Assembly (NCBI RefSeq): GCF_026343125.1
Contig: NZ_JAPEMB010000001.1
Location: 248,001-312,000 of the forward strand
Direction of reading: 5' to 3'
DNA from: Streptomyces sp. NBC_00094
Lineage (GTDB): Bacteria > Actinomycetota > Actinomycetes > Streptomycetales > Streptomycetaceae
Length of the DNA stretch: 64,000 nucleotides
The notes below the pieces were generated by a model. It did not search any database. It saw nothing but the letters and a program-made list of their open reading frames with translations, and was not told where the DNA came from. This document shows, piece by piece, positions 27,370 to 36,346 of the stretch. Each line of letters starts with the position of its first letter. Position 1 is the first letter of the stretch. A program made the translations under genes and the position numbers.

Positions 27370-29598
27370 CTACACGACCGTGACGTGGGCCAGGGCCCAG
27401 GACGTGTGGTCGAAGGACGTCCTGGCGTTGGCGTCCGTCACTTCGAGCCGCAGGACGCGGACGCCGCGGATGTCCACGTCCACCGGTACGGGGCCGGTGG
27501 CGGCCGTGAGGGTGGGCGTGGTGACGAGGACGCGGTCGTCGCCGTAGACGGTGGCACGGGTGGCGCCGACGGAGCTCTGGCCGGCCGAGAAGTCGTCGAT
27601 GCCGACGAGAGCCGTGAACCGGCTGCCCGCGCCGCCCAGATGGAACGCCACGTCGCTGTACGCGTGGACCCCGAGGCCCTTGGGGTAGGTGGTGCCGCGG
27701 AAGGCGATCGGGGTGCCGTCGCCGGCGGCGTTCCTGCCGTTGGAGGTGTCGCGCTCGACCGGGCCCCAGCCGTTGACGGCGGTGATCCAGGGAAGGTCCG
27801 AGAGATAGCCGTCCCGGGTGGGCGCGGGGGGCGGGGTGGTGACGACCCCGTCGGCGGCGTACCGCACCGGGCCGCCGGGGGCGAGGGCGGTGCCCTCGGC
27901 GGTCAGCGTCCACGGGGTCGCCGCGGGCGCTCCGGCGGCCGGGGTGACCTGCCAGGTGGCGGCGAGCCGGGCACCGGGGGCGAGCTGGGTGCCGGCCGTG
28001 GGCGTGGTGGCCCGTACGGTCCAGCCGGCCGGGGCACGCAGAGTGAGGGCGGCCGAGCTCCAGGCCCTCGCCGATCCGTTGGAGAGGCCGGCGGTGACGT
28101 CGAACGCCACTCCCGGCACGGCGAGTCGAGGAACCGTCAGCTGCACGCCGAAGGGGGTACGGGGGTACGCGTCCTGCCAGGAGGCGCGCATCAGCCCGAC
28201 GAGTTCGGCGACCCGCGCGGGGTACCGCGCCGCGAGGTCGGAGGTCTCGCCGAGGTCGGTGGCCAGGTCGTACAGCTCGACCTGCCACTGGTCGTCGGGC
28301 AGGGCGTGGTCACGGACGGGGGCGAAGCGCACGGCCTTCCACCGGTCCTTGCGGAGGGATTCGGCGAGCCACGTGGACCGCTTCCGGTCCTGGGCGTCGG
28401 CGCGGCTCGTGACGCCCCGCTCGTCGCGGAACCAGTAGAGGTGGTCGTGGTGCGCGGCGTTGCCGCCGCCGGTGAGGAGGGGCGCCGCGGACAGGCCGTC
28501 CACGTCGGAGGGGGCGGGGGCGCCGCCGAGTTCGGCGAGGGTGGGGAGGAGGTCGGTGAGGGGCGTGGGCCGGTCGCTCGTTCCTGGCAGGACGCGGCCG
28601 GGGCCCCAGGCGATGAGGGGGACGCGCACCCCTCCCTCGTACAGATTGCGCTTGTAGCCGCGCAGCGGTCCGTTCGCGTCGAACAGGTCGGGGTCGACTC
28701 CGCCCTCCTCGTGGGGGCCGTTGTCGCTGGTGACGAGGAGGACGGTGTCGTCCTCCAGGCCGAGGGCGCGCAGCCGGTCGACGACGTCGCCGACGAGGGA
28801 GTCGAAGAGACTCACCTGTGCGGCGTGCCCCTTGTTGGCGGCGGTCCAGCTCCGGGAGGCGTACGCGCCGGTGTCGGGGATGTCGCTGGGCGCGTGCGGC
28901 ACGGTCGGGGTCAGTAGGAGGAGGAACGGTTCGTCGGCGTGGCGGTCGAGGAAGTCGAGGGCCCGCTGCCGCAGCAGCTCCGGTGCGTAGACACCCTTGG
29001 CGCCGGCCGCGTTGCCGGGGACGAGTTCCTTGGCGCCGTTGTGCCAGAGGTACTCGGGGTAGTACTGGTGCGCGTGACCGTGGTCGATGTAGCCGTGGAA
29101 CTCCTCGAAGCCGCGGGCGTTGGGGTGGCTGTCCTGACCGGCGCTCTCCGGCCCGAAGCCCCACTTGCCGATCACGCCGGTGCGGTAGCCGCGGGCCCTG
29201 AGGAGCTGGGCGAAGGTGGTGTCGGCGGCGGTGAGGGAGCCCTGGGCGCCGGACGGGTTGGCGCGTACGGTCGCGTGGCCGGTGTGCAGGCCGGTGAGGA
29301 GGGAGCAGCGGGACGGGGCGCAGACGGCCGCCGTCGAGTACGCGTCCGTGAACCGCAGGCCGTCGGCGGCGAGTCCGTCGATGCGCGGGGTGGAGATGAG
29401 CCGCTGGCCGTAGGCGCCGAGCTCGCCGTATCCGAGGTCGTCGGCGAGCACGACGACGAGGTTCGGCGGACGGGTCGTGTCCTCCGGCACCGCTGCGACG
29501 GCCGGGTCCGCGGCGGCCTCGGCGGCCCCGGTCACGGGCAGGGCGCCGAGGCCCAGCGTGGCGGCGGATCCGGCGAGGAAGCGGCGGCGGCTGGGCAT
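27370..29598 (-). CDS. Tat-exported sulfatase with C-terminal NPCBM-like domain
   Basis: A 742-residue secreted sulfatase. It opens with a Tat signal ([11 protein letters not shown], hydrophobic run, cut near AEAAA). The alkaline-phosphatase-fold sulfatase domain has metal residues 'LADDLGYGE' (Asp53-54) and the formylglycine motif 'CAPSRCSLLTG' with Cys93. Residues about 500-600 look like an NEW3-type beta domain, and the last about 150 ('LSDLPWITAVNGWGPVERD', then 'YPKGLGVHAYSDVAFHL') like an NPCBM carbohydrate-binding module. Sulfated polysaccharides are therefore a likely substrate. Cys93 must be oxidised in the cytoplasm before Tat export, plausibly by the FGE encoded at 40387-41442. The ATG follows AGGAG. 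Confidence 0.93.
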   Translation of the reverse strand: MPSRRRFLAGSAATLGLGALPVTGAAEAAADPAVAAVPEDTTRPPNLVVVLADDLGYGELGAYGQRLISTPRIDGLAADGLRFTDAYSTAAVCAPSRCSLLTGLHTGHATVRANPSGAQGSLTAADTTFAQLLRARGYRTGVIGKWGFGPESAGQDSHPNARGFEEFHGYIDHGHAHQYYPEYLWHNGAKELVPGNAAGAKGVYAPELLRQRALDFLDRHADEPFLLLLTPTVPHAPSDIPDTGAYASRSWTAANKGHAAQVSLFDSLVGDVVDRLRALGLEDDTVLLVTSDNGPHEEGGVDPDLFDANGPLRGYKRNLYEGGVRVPLIAWGPGRVLPGTSDRPTPLTDLLPTLAELGGAPAPSDVDGLSAAPLLTGGGNAAHHDHLYWFRDERGVTSRADAQDRKRSTWLAESLRKDRWKAVRFAPVRDHALPDDQWQVELYDLATDLGETSDLAARYPARVAELVGLMRASWQDAYPRTPFGVQLTVPRLAVPGVAFDVTAGLSNGSARAWSSAALTLRAPAGWTVRATTPTAGTQLAPGARLAATWQVTPAAGAPAATPWTLTAEGTALAPGGPVRYAADGVVTTPPPAPTRDGYLSDLPWITAVNGWGPVERDTSNGRNAAGDGTPIAFRGTTYPKGLGVHAYSDVAFHLGGAGSRFTALVGIDDFSAGQSSVGATRATVYGDDRVLVTTPTLTAATGPVPVDVDIRGVRVLRLEVTDANARTSFDHTSWALAHVTVV

Positions 29599-29796
29599 GG
29601 CGAGGCTCCTTGGACGGGACGGCGAGCGCGACTGACGGATCGTCAAACGGTGTCCCGGGGCCGCGTCGTGCGACCCCGGGCTCACCGACGATCATCGGCG
29701 CGCCCGTCCCGACGGACCATGCACAGCGCATGAAGAACGTGTGACACGGCCCGCCGGACACCGCCTGGTGCACTCGCTCCGCCCGGACGGAGCTTC

Positions 29797-29880
29797 CACT
29801 CACCCGGGCCGGATCGACCGACCCCACTCACCCGGGCCGGATCGACCGACCCCGCTCAGCCGAGCCAGATCGAGCGGACC
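29797..29880. repeat. Three 28-bp tandem units overlapping the carboxylesterase stop codon
   Basis: Units start at 29797, 29825 and 29853. The first two are identical over 28 bases (CACTCACCCGGGCCGGATCG followed by ACCGACCC). The third, which contains the esterase stop (TCA at 29856-29858), matches them at 21 of 28 positions. TCA occupies positions 4-6 in every unit. Confidence 0.88.
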
Positions 29881-31292
29881 CCGCTCAGCGGGTCCTCGGC
29901 GGTCCCGGACTCGGCGTCCCAGACCATCGTGGTGCGCTTGTCGGTGGTGTAGCGCGGCCATTCCTCACCCGGGTCCTGGTCCGTCACGAAGCCGACCCAG
30001 GCCCGGTGCATGGCGTCGGCGAGAGCGCGCGGCGGCGTCTCCCCGGCGACGGGCGCGACACCTTCGGCGTCGAGGACGTCGAAGGCGAAGGGCAGGTCCA
30101 GGCAGTGGAAGGCGATACCCATGACCGGCGAGCGCCAGGCGAACTCGTAGAGCCAGGTGGGCCGTTCACGCGCGGCGCGGGCGTCCGCGACGGCGAGGTT
30201 CGGGGCCCGGAAGGTCGCGTCGGTCAGCGCCTGGCCGAAGAGGAGGGCCTCGCCGCCCGCCACGTACGCCTCGGTGAAGGCCTCGATCCGGGCGGCGTCG
30301 AGGCCGAGGCCGCCGAGCACGAGCGGCACCGGCAGGCCCTCGGGCGCGGGGATCATCGTGAACTCGTGCTCGGTGAAGCCGAGCATCAGCGGTACGTCGC
30401 CGCCCGCGTCCCCCGCCGTGAGGGCCTCCTGCACGGGTACGGGTATCAGCTCGCCGTCCGCGAAGGGCGCGAGGGTCAGCAGCGCCGGCACCCCCTCGCG
30501 GTCCGGCCCCTCCTCGGCCAGCCGGTCCTGGAGCGCGAGGATCTCGTCGTCGCCGAGGTCCCGCAGCGCGGCGGCGGTGGCGGGAATGCCGGTGCGGGAG
30601 GTGAGGAGCCGCGAGACGGAGCGGGCGACCTCGGGGCCGTCGGGCCGCAGGGCCGCGCCCGAGACGGAGATCACGCCACGGAACAGGCCTTGGGCGGAGG
30701 GAACGGCGAGGAGGGTCTGGACGGCGCCGCCGCCCGCGGACTGGCCGGCGATGGTGACCTTCGCCGGGTCGCCGCCGAAGGCCGCGATGTTGTCGCGGAC
30801 CCATTCGAGGGCGGCGATCCAGTCCCGTACGCCACGGTTGTCGGGGGCGTCGTCCAGGTGGAGGAAGCCCTCGATGCCGAGCCGGTAGCCGAGCGAGACG
30901 ACGATGACGCCGTCCCGGTTGAACGTGGCGCCGTCGTACCAGGGGCTGGCGGCCGAGCCGGCGACGTAGCCGCCGCCGTGGATCCAGACGAGGACGGGGA
31001 GGGCGGCCTCCGGGTCGGCGTCGGGGGTGAAGACGTTCAGGTTGAGGACACCCTCGCCCGGGATGGTGGGCTCGGGAATGATGACGATCTCGCCGAAGGG
31101 CCGACGCTGGGCGGTCGGGCCGTACGCGGTGGCGTCGAGCGGCTCCGTCCACGGCTCCGGCGGGACGGGCGCGGCGAACCGCAGGTCGCCCACGGGGGGC
31201 TGCGCGTACGGGATGCCCAGGAAGCGGAGGCTGCCGTCGGCGCGGCGTTCGCCGCGGACGGGCCCACGGGTGGTGGTGACGGTGGTGCTCAT
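29856..31292 (-). CDS. Type-B carboxylesterase
   Basis: A 478-residue esterase/lipase of the carboxylesterase type-B (para-nitrobenzyl esterase-like) family. It has 'SLRFLGIPYAQPPVGDLRF' at the N-terminus, the oxyanion hole 'WIHGGGYVAGS' near 103-113, and the nucleophile elbow 'IAGQSAGGGAVQ' with Ser185. The acid and His are expected in 'LGFTEHEF' and near 'GIAFHCLDLPFAF'. There is no signal peptide. The ATG at 31292 follows AAGGAG. It is probably not in an operon, since about 260 bp separate it from the downstream sulfatase start. The gene ends in a 28-bp tandem array. Confidence 0.92.
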   Translation of the reverse strand: MSTTVTTTRGPVRGERRADGSLRFLGIPYAQPPVGDLRFAAPVPPEPWTEPLDATAYGPTAQRRPFGEIVIIPEPTIPGEGVLNLNVFTPDADPEAALPVLVWIHGGGYVAGSAASPWYDGATFNRDGVIVVSLGYRLGIEGFLHLDDAPDNRGVRDWIAALEWVRDNIAAFGGDPAKVTIAGQSAGGGAVQTLLAVPSAQGLFRGVISVSGAALRPDGPEVARSVSRLLTSRTGIPATAAALRDLGDDEILALQDRLAEEGPDREGVPALLTLAPFADGELIPVPVQEALTAGDAGGDVPLMLGFTEHEFTMIPAPEGLPVPLVLGGLGLDAARIEAFTEAYVAGGEALLFGQALTDATFRAPNLAVADARAARERPTWLYEFAWRSPVMGIAFHCLDLPFAFDVLDAEGVAPVAGETPPRALADAMHRAWVGFVTDQDPGEEWPRYTTDKRTTMVWDAESGTAEDPLSGVRSIWLG

Positions 31293-31347
31293 GCTGCTCC
31301 TTCTGCGCGGGGGCGACACGGGGGCCGGGAAAGGAGCGTGTCACCGC

Positions 31348-32796
31348 TTACTTACACGTGTCAATCTCCGTGTCCGCCCGCATGTCGCTCGCCCCCTCCC
31401 GGCGAGGCAGCAGCAGCGGTGTCGCCAGGAGGCACGCGCCCGCGAGCCCGATCGCGGCCCGGGGGCCGACGAACCCCGCGAGGAGGCCCCACAGGGCGGT
31501 CAGGGCGGCAACGGTCGCCTTGCCGGTGACCGACCAGGCCGTCAGGGTGCGGGCGACCCGGCCGGTCTCCGTGAGGGCGAGGCGGTGGGCGGCGAACACC
31601 GGGTTGAAGACGCCGATGCAGGTGATCAGCGCGAGCTCGACGGCGATCACGAGCAGGAGGCCGGTGACACCGGGGTGGACGAAGACCAGACCGACGGGCC
31701 AGCACACGCGCAGGGTGCCCGAGACCAGGAGGACCCGGTGGCGGCCGAACCGGTCCACGAGCCCGGGCGCCAGGCGTGCGCCGACGAGGCCGCCGACACA
31801 GGGAAGGGCGAAGGCGAGCCCGTACTGCCAGGGAGCGAACCCCAGCGGCCCGAGCATGAGGACGGCGAGCAAGGGCGAAGTGGCCAGGATGAGGCCGTTG
31901 ACGAGAACGGTGTGGAGGAAGAGCGGGCGAAGGACCGGGTGGGCGAGGATGAGCCGCCAGCCTTGGGCGAGGGGGCCGAGACGCGAGCTGGGGCGCTCGG
32001 GGGGCTGGGGGGTTTCGGGTGGCCTGGGGGTCTGAGGGGTCCCAGGGGCCCGGGGAGTCCTGGGAGTCCTGGGAGTCCCAGCCGCCCCGGACGCCGCAGC
32101 CGTCCTGCCCACCCCAGCCGTCCCGCCCACCCCAGCCATCCTGTCCGCCCCAGCCGCTCCAGGTACCCCAGGTCTCCCAGGTGTCCCGGATGGGTCGTCT
32201 CTCGCGGGATGGCCCTCCGCACCACCCATGGCCCGGATGCCGGCCGCCGAGAGCAGGTAGCTGACGGCGTCGGCCATCACCGTGGCCACCGGGCCGAGCA
32301 GCGCGATCAGGGCGCCGCCGAGCGGCGGCCCGACGACGGTCGCGGTCCAGGACGTGGATTCCAGGCGCGCCTGGGCGACGACGAGGTCCGCGGGTCGCAC
32401 GAGGGCCTTCAGGCAGGCTCCGGCCGCCGCGCCGAAGGTGATGTCGGCCGCGGCGACGACGACCGCCACGAGCAGGAGCTGGCCGAAGCCGAGCCGGCCG
32501 AGCGCGTACGCGACGGGGACGGTCAGCAGCGCCGCGCAACGGGCGAGGTCCATCGCGACCATCACGGACCGCTTGCGTCGGGCCTCGACCCACGGCCCGA
32601 GCGGCACCGCCACCGCCGCGCCGACGGCGGCCCCGAGCGACGCGAGCGCCGCGACCTCGGCGGCACCCTCGTGGAGGACCGTGATCGCGAGCAGGGGGAA
32701 GGCGCCGAACGCGAGCCCGGTACCGAGGGCGCTGGCCCCGTACGCCGCCCATAGCCAGCCGAAGTCACGCCCCGGCCCCGAGCGTCCGCCCGCCAT
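31348..32796 (-). CDS. MFS transporter with an enlarged repetitive central loop
   Basis: A 482-residue MFS_3-type transporter, paralogous to the one at 17411. Six helices precede and six follow a cytoplasmic loop at residues about 192-271, which here is expanded to roughly 80 residues of Pro/Gly/Thr-rich repeats ('MAGVGGTAGVGRTAAAS', 'TPRTPRTPRAPGTPQTPRPP'); in the paralogue it is about 20. The DNA shows 18-bp and 9-bp tandem units there. The ATG at 32796 follows GAGGAGAGGGG. It is divergent from a LysR gene, which may control it, with a MITE-like element between them. The substrate is unknown. Confidence 0.9.
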   Translation of the reverse strand: MAGGRSGPGRDFGWLWAAYGASALGTGLAFGAFPLLAITVLHEGAAEVAALASLGAAVGAAVAVPLGPWVEARRKRSVMVAMDLARCAALLTVPVAYALGRLGFGQLLLVAVVVAAADITFGAAAGACLKALVRPADLVVAQARLESTSWTATVVGPPLGGALIALLGPVATVMADAVSYLLSAAGIRAMGGAEGHPARDDPSGTPGRPGVPGAAGADRMAGVGGTAGVGRTAAASGAAGTPRTPRTPRAPGTPQTPRPPETPQPPERPSSRLGPLAQGWRLILAHPVLRPLFLHTVLVNGLILATSPLLAVLMLGPLGFAPWQYGLAFALPCVGGLVGARLAPGLVDRFGRHRVLLVSGTLRVCWPVGLVFVHPGVTGLLLVIAVELALITCIGVFNPVFAAHRLALTETGRVARTLTAWSVTGKATVAALTALWGLLAGFVGPRAAIGLAGACLLATPLLLPRREGASDMRADTEIDTCK

Positions 32797-32927
32797 GCCC
32801 GTACCCCTCTCCTCGCGGCGTCGCACAACCGCGCGTCGACCTCGGCCATCCAAGCGAGGAGCGGACCTCGCGATCAAACAACCGCAGGGCACGGAGACAA
32901 CAACCCACAGTTGTCGCACGGGACAGG

Positions 32928-33131
32928 CCTAGGGCCTGTCTGACAATTGGCGTCGGATAGGCCGGGTCGTTCGGTGCGTGCGATCGGCGTGCGGCCGGGG
33001 CGTCCTCGTAGCGGTGGGGGTACCTCCCGTGCCCGAAGGGCTACGGGGGACTACGGGGGCGTCACGGCCGTGCGGCGAGCGTGCGTGCCGGGCGGGCCGG
33101 ACCCGACGGGAATTGTCAGACAGGCCCTAGG
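32928..33131. mobile_element. MITE-like element with perfect 21-bp terminal inverted repeats
   Basis: The 204-bp element is bounded by CCTAGGGCCTGTCTGACAAT (plus T) at 32928-32948 and its exact reverse complement at 33111-33131. It has no coding capacity. Both ends carry a CCTAGG/CTAG core, which resembles targets of CTAG-preferring transposases. The left end is nested in a second palindrome, GACAGGCC-TAG-GGCCTGTC (32922-32940). It sits between the MFS and LysR genes, its right end only 9 bp from the LysR start codon, so it separates or supplies their promoters. Confidence 0.8.
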
Positions 33132-33139
33132 GTGAGGGC

Positions 33140-34090
33140 GTGGATCTCGAAGCCGTACGCACGTTCCTCGCCGTCCTGGACGAGGGCCGCTTCCGGAAGG
33201 CCGCCGACGAGTTGGGGATCACCCAGCAGGCCGTCTCCAAGCGGGTCGCCGCGCTGGAGAAGGAGCTCGGCGTCCGGCTGCTCACCCGCACCGCGCGCGG
33301 CCCCGAGGTCACGATCGACGGGCAGGCCTTCCTGCCGCACGCCCGCGCCCTGCTCCAGGCCGAGGCCCGCGCGCTCGCCTCCGTACGCCCCGGCAGTCGG
33401 GCGCTTCGGGTGGACGTGATCGGACGGCGGCTCGCTCCGGCGGCCCTGCTGCGCGGGTTCCATGGGGCGCATCCGGAGATCGAGCTCGACGTCGTGACGC
33501 TCTTCGACGCCGACGCGGCGGTCGCGGCCCTGCGGTCCGGCACGATCGACGCGTCGTTCCGGGCCGTCACGATGCCCGGCCGGCAGCTCCCCGAGGGGAT
33601 CGAGGCCCTGCCGGTCCTGGACGAGCCGCTCGAACTGCTCACGGGACCGGCCCACGCGCTGGCGTCCGCCCGTTCCGTCACGCCCGCGCGGCTCGCGGGA
33701 CACCGGATCTGGGTGCCCGGCATCGTGAGCGGCACCGAATGGGCCGCCTACTACGCCGACCTCCGCGCCGCGTTCGGGCTCACCATCGAGGTGACGGGCC
33801 CCGACTTCGGCACCGAACCGCTGCTCGACACCGTCGCCGACTCCCCCGAACTCGCGACCCTCGTGGGCACGGGGACCCGCCTCGTGTGGCCCGACTCCCA
33901 CGATCTGCGACGCATCCCCGTGCACGACCCGACGCCGGTCTACCCGCACTCGCTGATCTGGTCCGCGGACAACCCCCACCCCGCGCTCGTCGCCCTCCGC
34001 GACCACCTGGCCACCACCGCGTCGGGGCTCTCGGGAACCGACATCTGGACACCCTCCTGGGCACGCCCGCGCGAGCGGCAGGCACCCTAG
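33140..34090 (+). CDS. LysR-family transcriptional regulator
   Basis: A 316-residue LysR-type regulator. Residues 1-60 form the winged helix ('MDLEAVRTFLAVLDEGRFRKAADELGITQQAVSKRVAALEKELGVRLLTR') and residues about 90-300 the effector-binding domain. The GTG at 33140 follows AGGGTGAGGG, and part of that site lies inside the right end of the MITE-like element. It is divergent from an MFS transporter, the usual target arrangement, but the inserted element between them may have changed the regulation. The effector is unknown. Confidence 0.92.
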   Translation: MDLEAVRTFLAVLDEGRFRKAADELGITQQAVSKRVAALEKELGVRLLTRTARGPEVTIDGQAFLPHARALLQAEARALASVRPGSRALRVDVIGRRLAPAALLRGFHGAHPEIELDVVTLFDADAAVAALRSGTIDASFRAVTMPGRQLPEGIEALPVLDEPLELLTGPAHALASARSVTPARLAGHRIWVPGIVSGTEWAAYYADLRAAFGLTIEVTGPDFGTEPLLDTVADSPELATLVGTGTRLVWPDSHDLRRIPVHDPTPVYPHSLIWSADNPHPALVALRDHLATTASGLSGTDIWTPSWARPRERQAP

Positions 34091-34132
34091 ACTCGGATCG
34101 ATCGACGTGTGTACGGGGGAAGGCGGCGCGCG

Positions 34133-34498
34133 ATGCGATGGAACCTCGACGTCGTGGTGGGGGTACTCGTGGGGCTGGTCGGCACGGGACTCATCGTGGC
34201 GGGTGTCGTCTGGAAGGGCCGCGCCGTACGACCGTTCGCCGCCTCCCGGGCGCGGTCCGTCGCCCAACGGGAGTACGCGCGCGACCTGCAGCGGGCTGCC
34301 GACCACGTGATCGCGACCGCCCGCCGCTCCGCCGGCGACGGCGAACCGGCCATCGTCACCGTCGAGGCCGTGGTGCGGGTGACGCGGGAGCGCTACGGAT
34401 ACACCGTGGTGGAGCGTCACCACGCGGCGGCAGCGCTGCGCCGACGGTTCGAACACTGGCGGTGTGCCGTCGACTGCGTCACGGACGCCTTCAGCTGA
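34133..34498 (+). CDS. Small single-pass membrane protein
   Basis: A 121-residue protein not assigned to a named family. Residues about 5-27 form one membrane helix ('DVVVGVLVGLVGTGLIVAGVVW'). The rest is a basic, helical cytoplasmic region ('QREYARDLQRAADHVIATARRSAG', 'RHHAAAALRRRFEHWRCAVDCVTDAFS'). The ATG at 34133 follows GGGGGAAGGCGG. It is 42 bp after the LysR gene and in the same direction, so it may be co-transcribed. Codon bias and ribosome site support a real gene. Confidence 0.7.
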   Translation: MRWNLDVVVGVLVGLVGTGLIVAGVVWKGRAVRPFAASRARSVAQREYARDLQRAADHVIATARRSAGDGEPAIVTVEAVVRVTRERYGYTVVERHHAAAALRRRFEHWRCAVDCVTDAFS

Positions 34499-34674
34499 GC
34501 CAGGTATCCACAGTGGATCTGTGGGCAGGTCCGGCGGTCGGCCTCTCGCGCGGACTTAGCCAGGCGTGACCATCCAGTCCACAATGGAAAGGGTGACTAC
34601 GTGCGACGCGGCGCCCACCTCCGAACGTCTGCGTCGATTCGTCGAACGACACGACACCGAACGAGGAGGACCCC

Positions 34675-34971
34675 ATGTACGTCGTGGTCCAGCACAAGAT
34701 CTTGAACCCCGAGATGGCGTTCCCCCGTGGCCAGGCCCTTATCGACGGCACCGGAGCGCCCGACGGCACCCGGGTGCTGCAGTTCTACCCGCACGTCGAC
34801 GGATCCGTCGTGACGTGCCTCTGGGAGACGGAATCCGTGGCGGACGTCCAGGGCTTCGCCGACACCACTCTCGGTGACTCGAGTGTCAACGTGTGCTACG
34901 AGGTCGACGCGGAGAAGGCATTCGCCGACCGCCCTGCCGGCCTGAGGCCGAAGTCGGTTCCTGTCACCTAG
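34675..34971 (+). CDS. Small conserved-looking protein of unknown function
   Basis: A 98-residue protein starting 'MYVVVQHKILNPEMAFPRGQALIDG' with a strong GAGGAGG ribosome site. The alternation of short strands ('VLQFYPHVDGSVVTCLWET', 'SVNVCYEVDA') suggests a ferredoxin-like alpha/beta-barrel fold as in small monooxygenase-like or stress proteins. I do not recognise a family with certainty. It stands alone between the small membrane protein and the CPBP protease, with about 180 bp upstream. Confidence 0.7.
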   Translation: MYVVVQHKILNPEMAFPRGQALIDGTGAPDGTRVLQFYPHVDGSVVTCLWETESVADVQGFADTTLGDSSVNVCYEVDAEKAFADRPAGLRPKSVPVT

Positions 34972-35154
34972 GTTTCCGGATCACCTCGCGGACGCTTTCT
35001 TGTGGCCGGCGATCCGGTCGACGGGCTGGGGGATCACCGCACGGACGGAATCCCGCGACGGTCTTCACGGGCCCCGGTCGCGTGCGGCCGGGGTGGCGCG
35101 TGGGCGTCAGGAACCCGTCGCGGCTCGGTCGGACTCGCTGCGAAGAACGCAGAA

Positions 35155-35184
35155 GGGGCGGCCAGGCATCTGCCCGGCCGCCCC
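35155..35184 (-). terminator. Terminator hairpin after the CPBP protease gene
   Basis: GGGGCGGCCAGGCA pairs with TGCCCGGCCGCCCC with one internal mismatch and a 2-nt loop, 29 bp beyond the stop of the minus-strand gene. Confidence 0.8.
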
Positions 35185-35212
35185 CTCCCGTGCGTATCCA
35201 GCGGCTCGGCGA

Positions 35213-36055
35213 TCAGCCGCCCACGGGGGCGCGCCGGTTTCCGCGCACCAGGAAGACGGCCACGAGCGAGAAGACGATCATGAGGATCGTGACCGCCGCG
35301 GCGAGGGCGGACCAGCCGCCGGTCCGGTTCGTGACGGCTTCGTCGACGCCGCCGCTGGCGAGGAAGGTCGTCGGGTCCGTGAGGGCGTGGAGGACGATCG
35401 CGGCCCAGATCGTGCCGGTGACGCGCATCGTGAGGTACATGCACACGCCGAAGCCGAAGGTGTAGACCACGGTGAGGAATACCGTGCTCACCTTCATCCC
35501 GGACAGCACGTTGGTCACGTGCATGAGGGCGAACATGAGCGAGGACACCACCATCACGAACCGCTCGGGGTGCCCGGCGCCGCGCAGCATCTGGACCACG
35601 AGGCCACGGGTCGCGAGTTCCTCGGCGAGGCCCACGAAGACGCCGAGCAGGGCGATGAGAAGGATCTGCTCCGGCCCCCAGTCGCTCCAGCCGATGGCGG
35701 CGGAATGAGCGACGATGGCGGTGATCGCGAGCGCGGGGCCGATCCACATCCAGGGCCGACCCGCGACCGTCTGCCTGCCGAAGACGGAGCGGAGCCGGCC
35801 GATGGAGGCGGTGAAGCCGAGGAGGGTCACGGCGCCGATCGCGATCGGCAGCACGAGGCCGAAGAAGATCCCGGCGCCGGTCGCCAGCACGTTGTCCTTG
35901 TCGACCTCGTCGCCGAAGACGGCGCCGATGGCAAGACTGACCAGCAGGTAGTACGCCAGGTAGGCGACGATCACCAGGGCGGCCTTCCCCGTGGTCGGCC
36001 GGTCGAAGAAGCCGCGCCGGGGCGTGACCCGGCCGTCGTCGACTCTCTGTGTCAT
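35213..36055 (-). CDS. CPBP-family intramembrane metalloprotease
   Basis: A 280-residue membrane protein with about eight helices. The CPBP/Rce1 (Abi) signature is present: 'GLAEELATRGLVVQML' with the EExxxR glutamates, then 'SSLMFALMHVTNVL' with a His, and 'AIVLHALTD' with the last His. Such enzymes cleave peptides in the membrane and in bacteria are often linked to bacteriocin self-protection or anchoring. There is no peptide or toxin gene beside it. The ATG at 36055 follows an AT-rich promoter-like stretch (36067-36120) that stands out from the GC-rich surroundings. Confidence 0.9.
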   Translation of the reverse strand: MTQRVDDGRVTPRRGFFDRPTTGKAALVIVAYLAYYLLVSLAIGAVFGDEVDKDNVLATGAGIFFGLVLPIAIGAVTLLGFTASIGRLRSVFGRQTVAGRPWMWIGPALAITAIVAHSAAIGWSDWGPEQILLIALLGVFVGLAEELATRGLVVQMLRGAGHPERFVMVVSSLMFALMHVTNVLSGMKVSTVFLTVVYTFGFGVCMYLTMRVTGTIWAAIVLHALTDPTTFLASGGVDEAVTNRTGGWSALAAAVTILMIVFSLVAVFLVRGNRRAPVGG

Positions 36056-36346
36056 CGCCTACCTCGCCGACCTTTACTTCTTTTTACGGACTATCGCACA
36101 ATAGAGCACATTTTCGCCTTAATGGACCAAGCCGAACAGAGCCGGAAAGCGCGCGGTCGCGCCGTCGGCCCACCAGGGCTCGCGGGCCGCACACCACCGA
36201 CCACGTCGGCTCAGGGCCGCCTCGGCGATCCGTGGGGCGCCGAACGAGTGGACTCGCCGAGGCGCCGTCCGGGCGGGCCACGTCCGGCAGGGGTCCGGGT
36301 GGTGATGTGGCCGCCTGCTCCCCGACCTGGAAGAGGCGCCTCCGAC

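Noticed and set aside
34501..34520. DnaA box / replication origin (TATCCACAG)
   Set aside because: There is only a single copy with no cluster and no dnaA or dnaN nearby.
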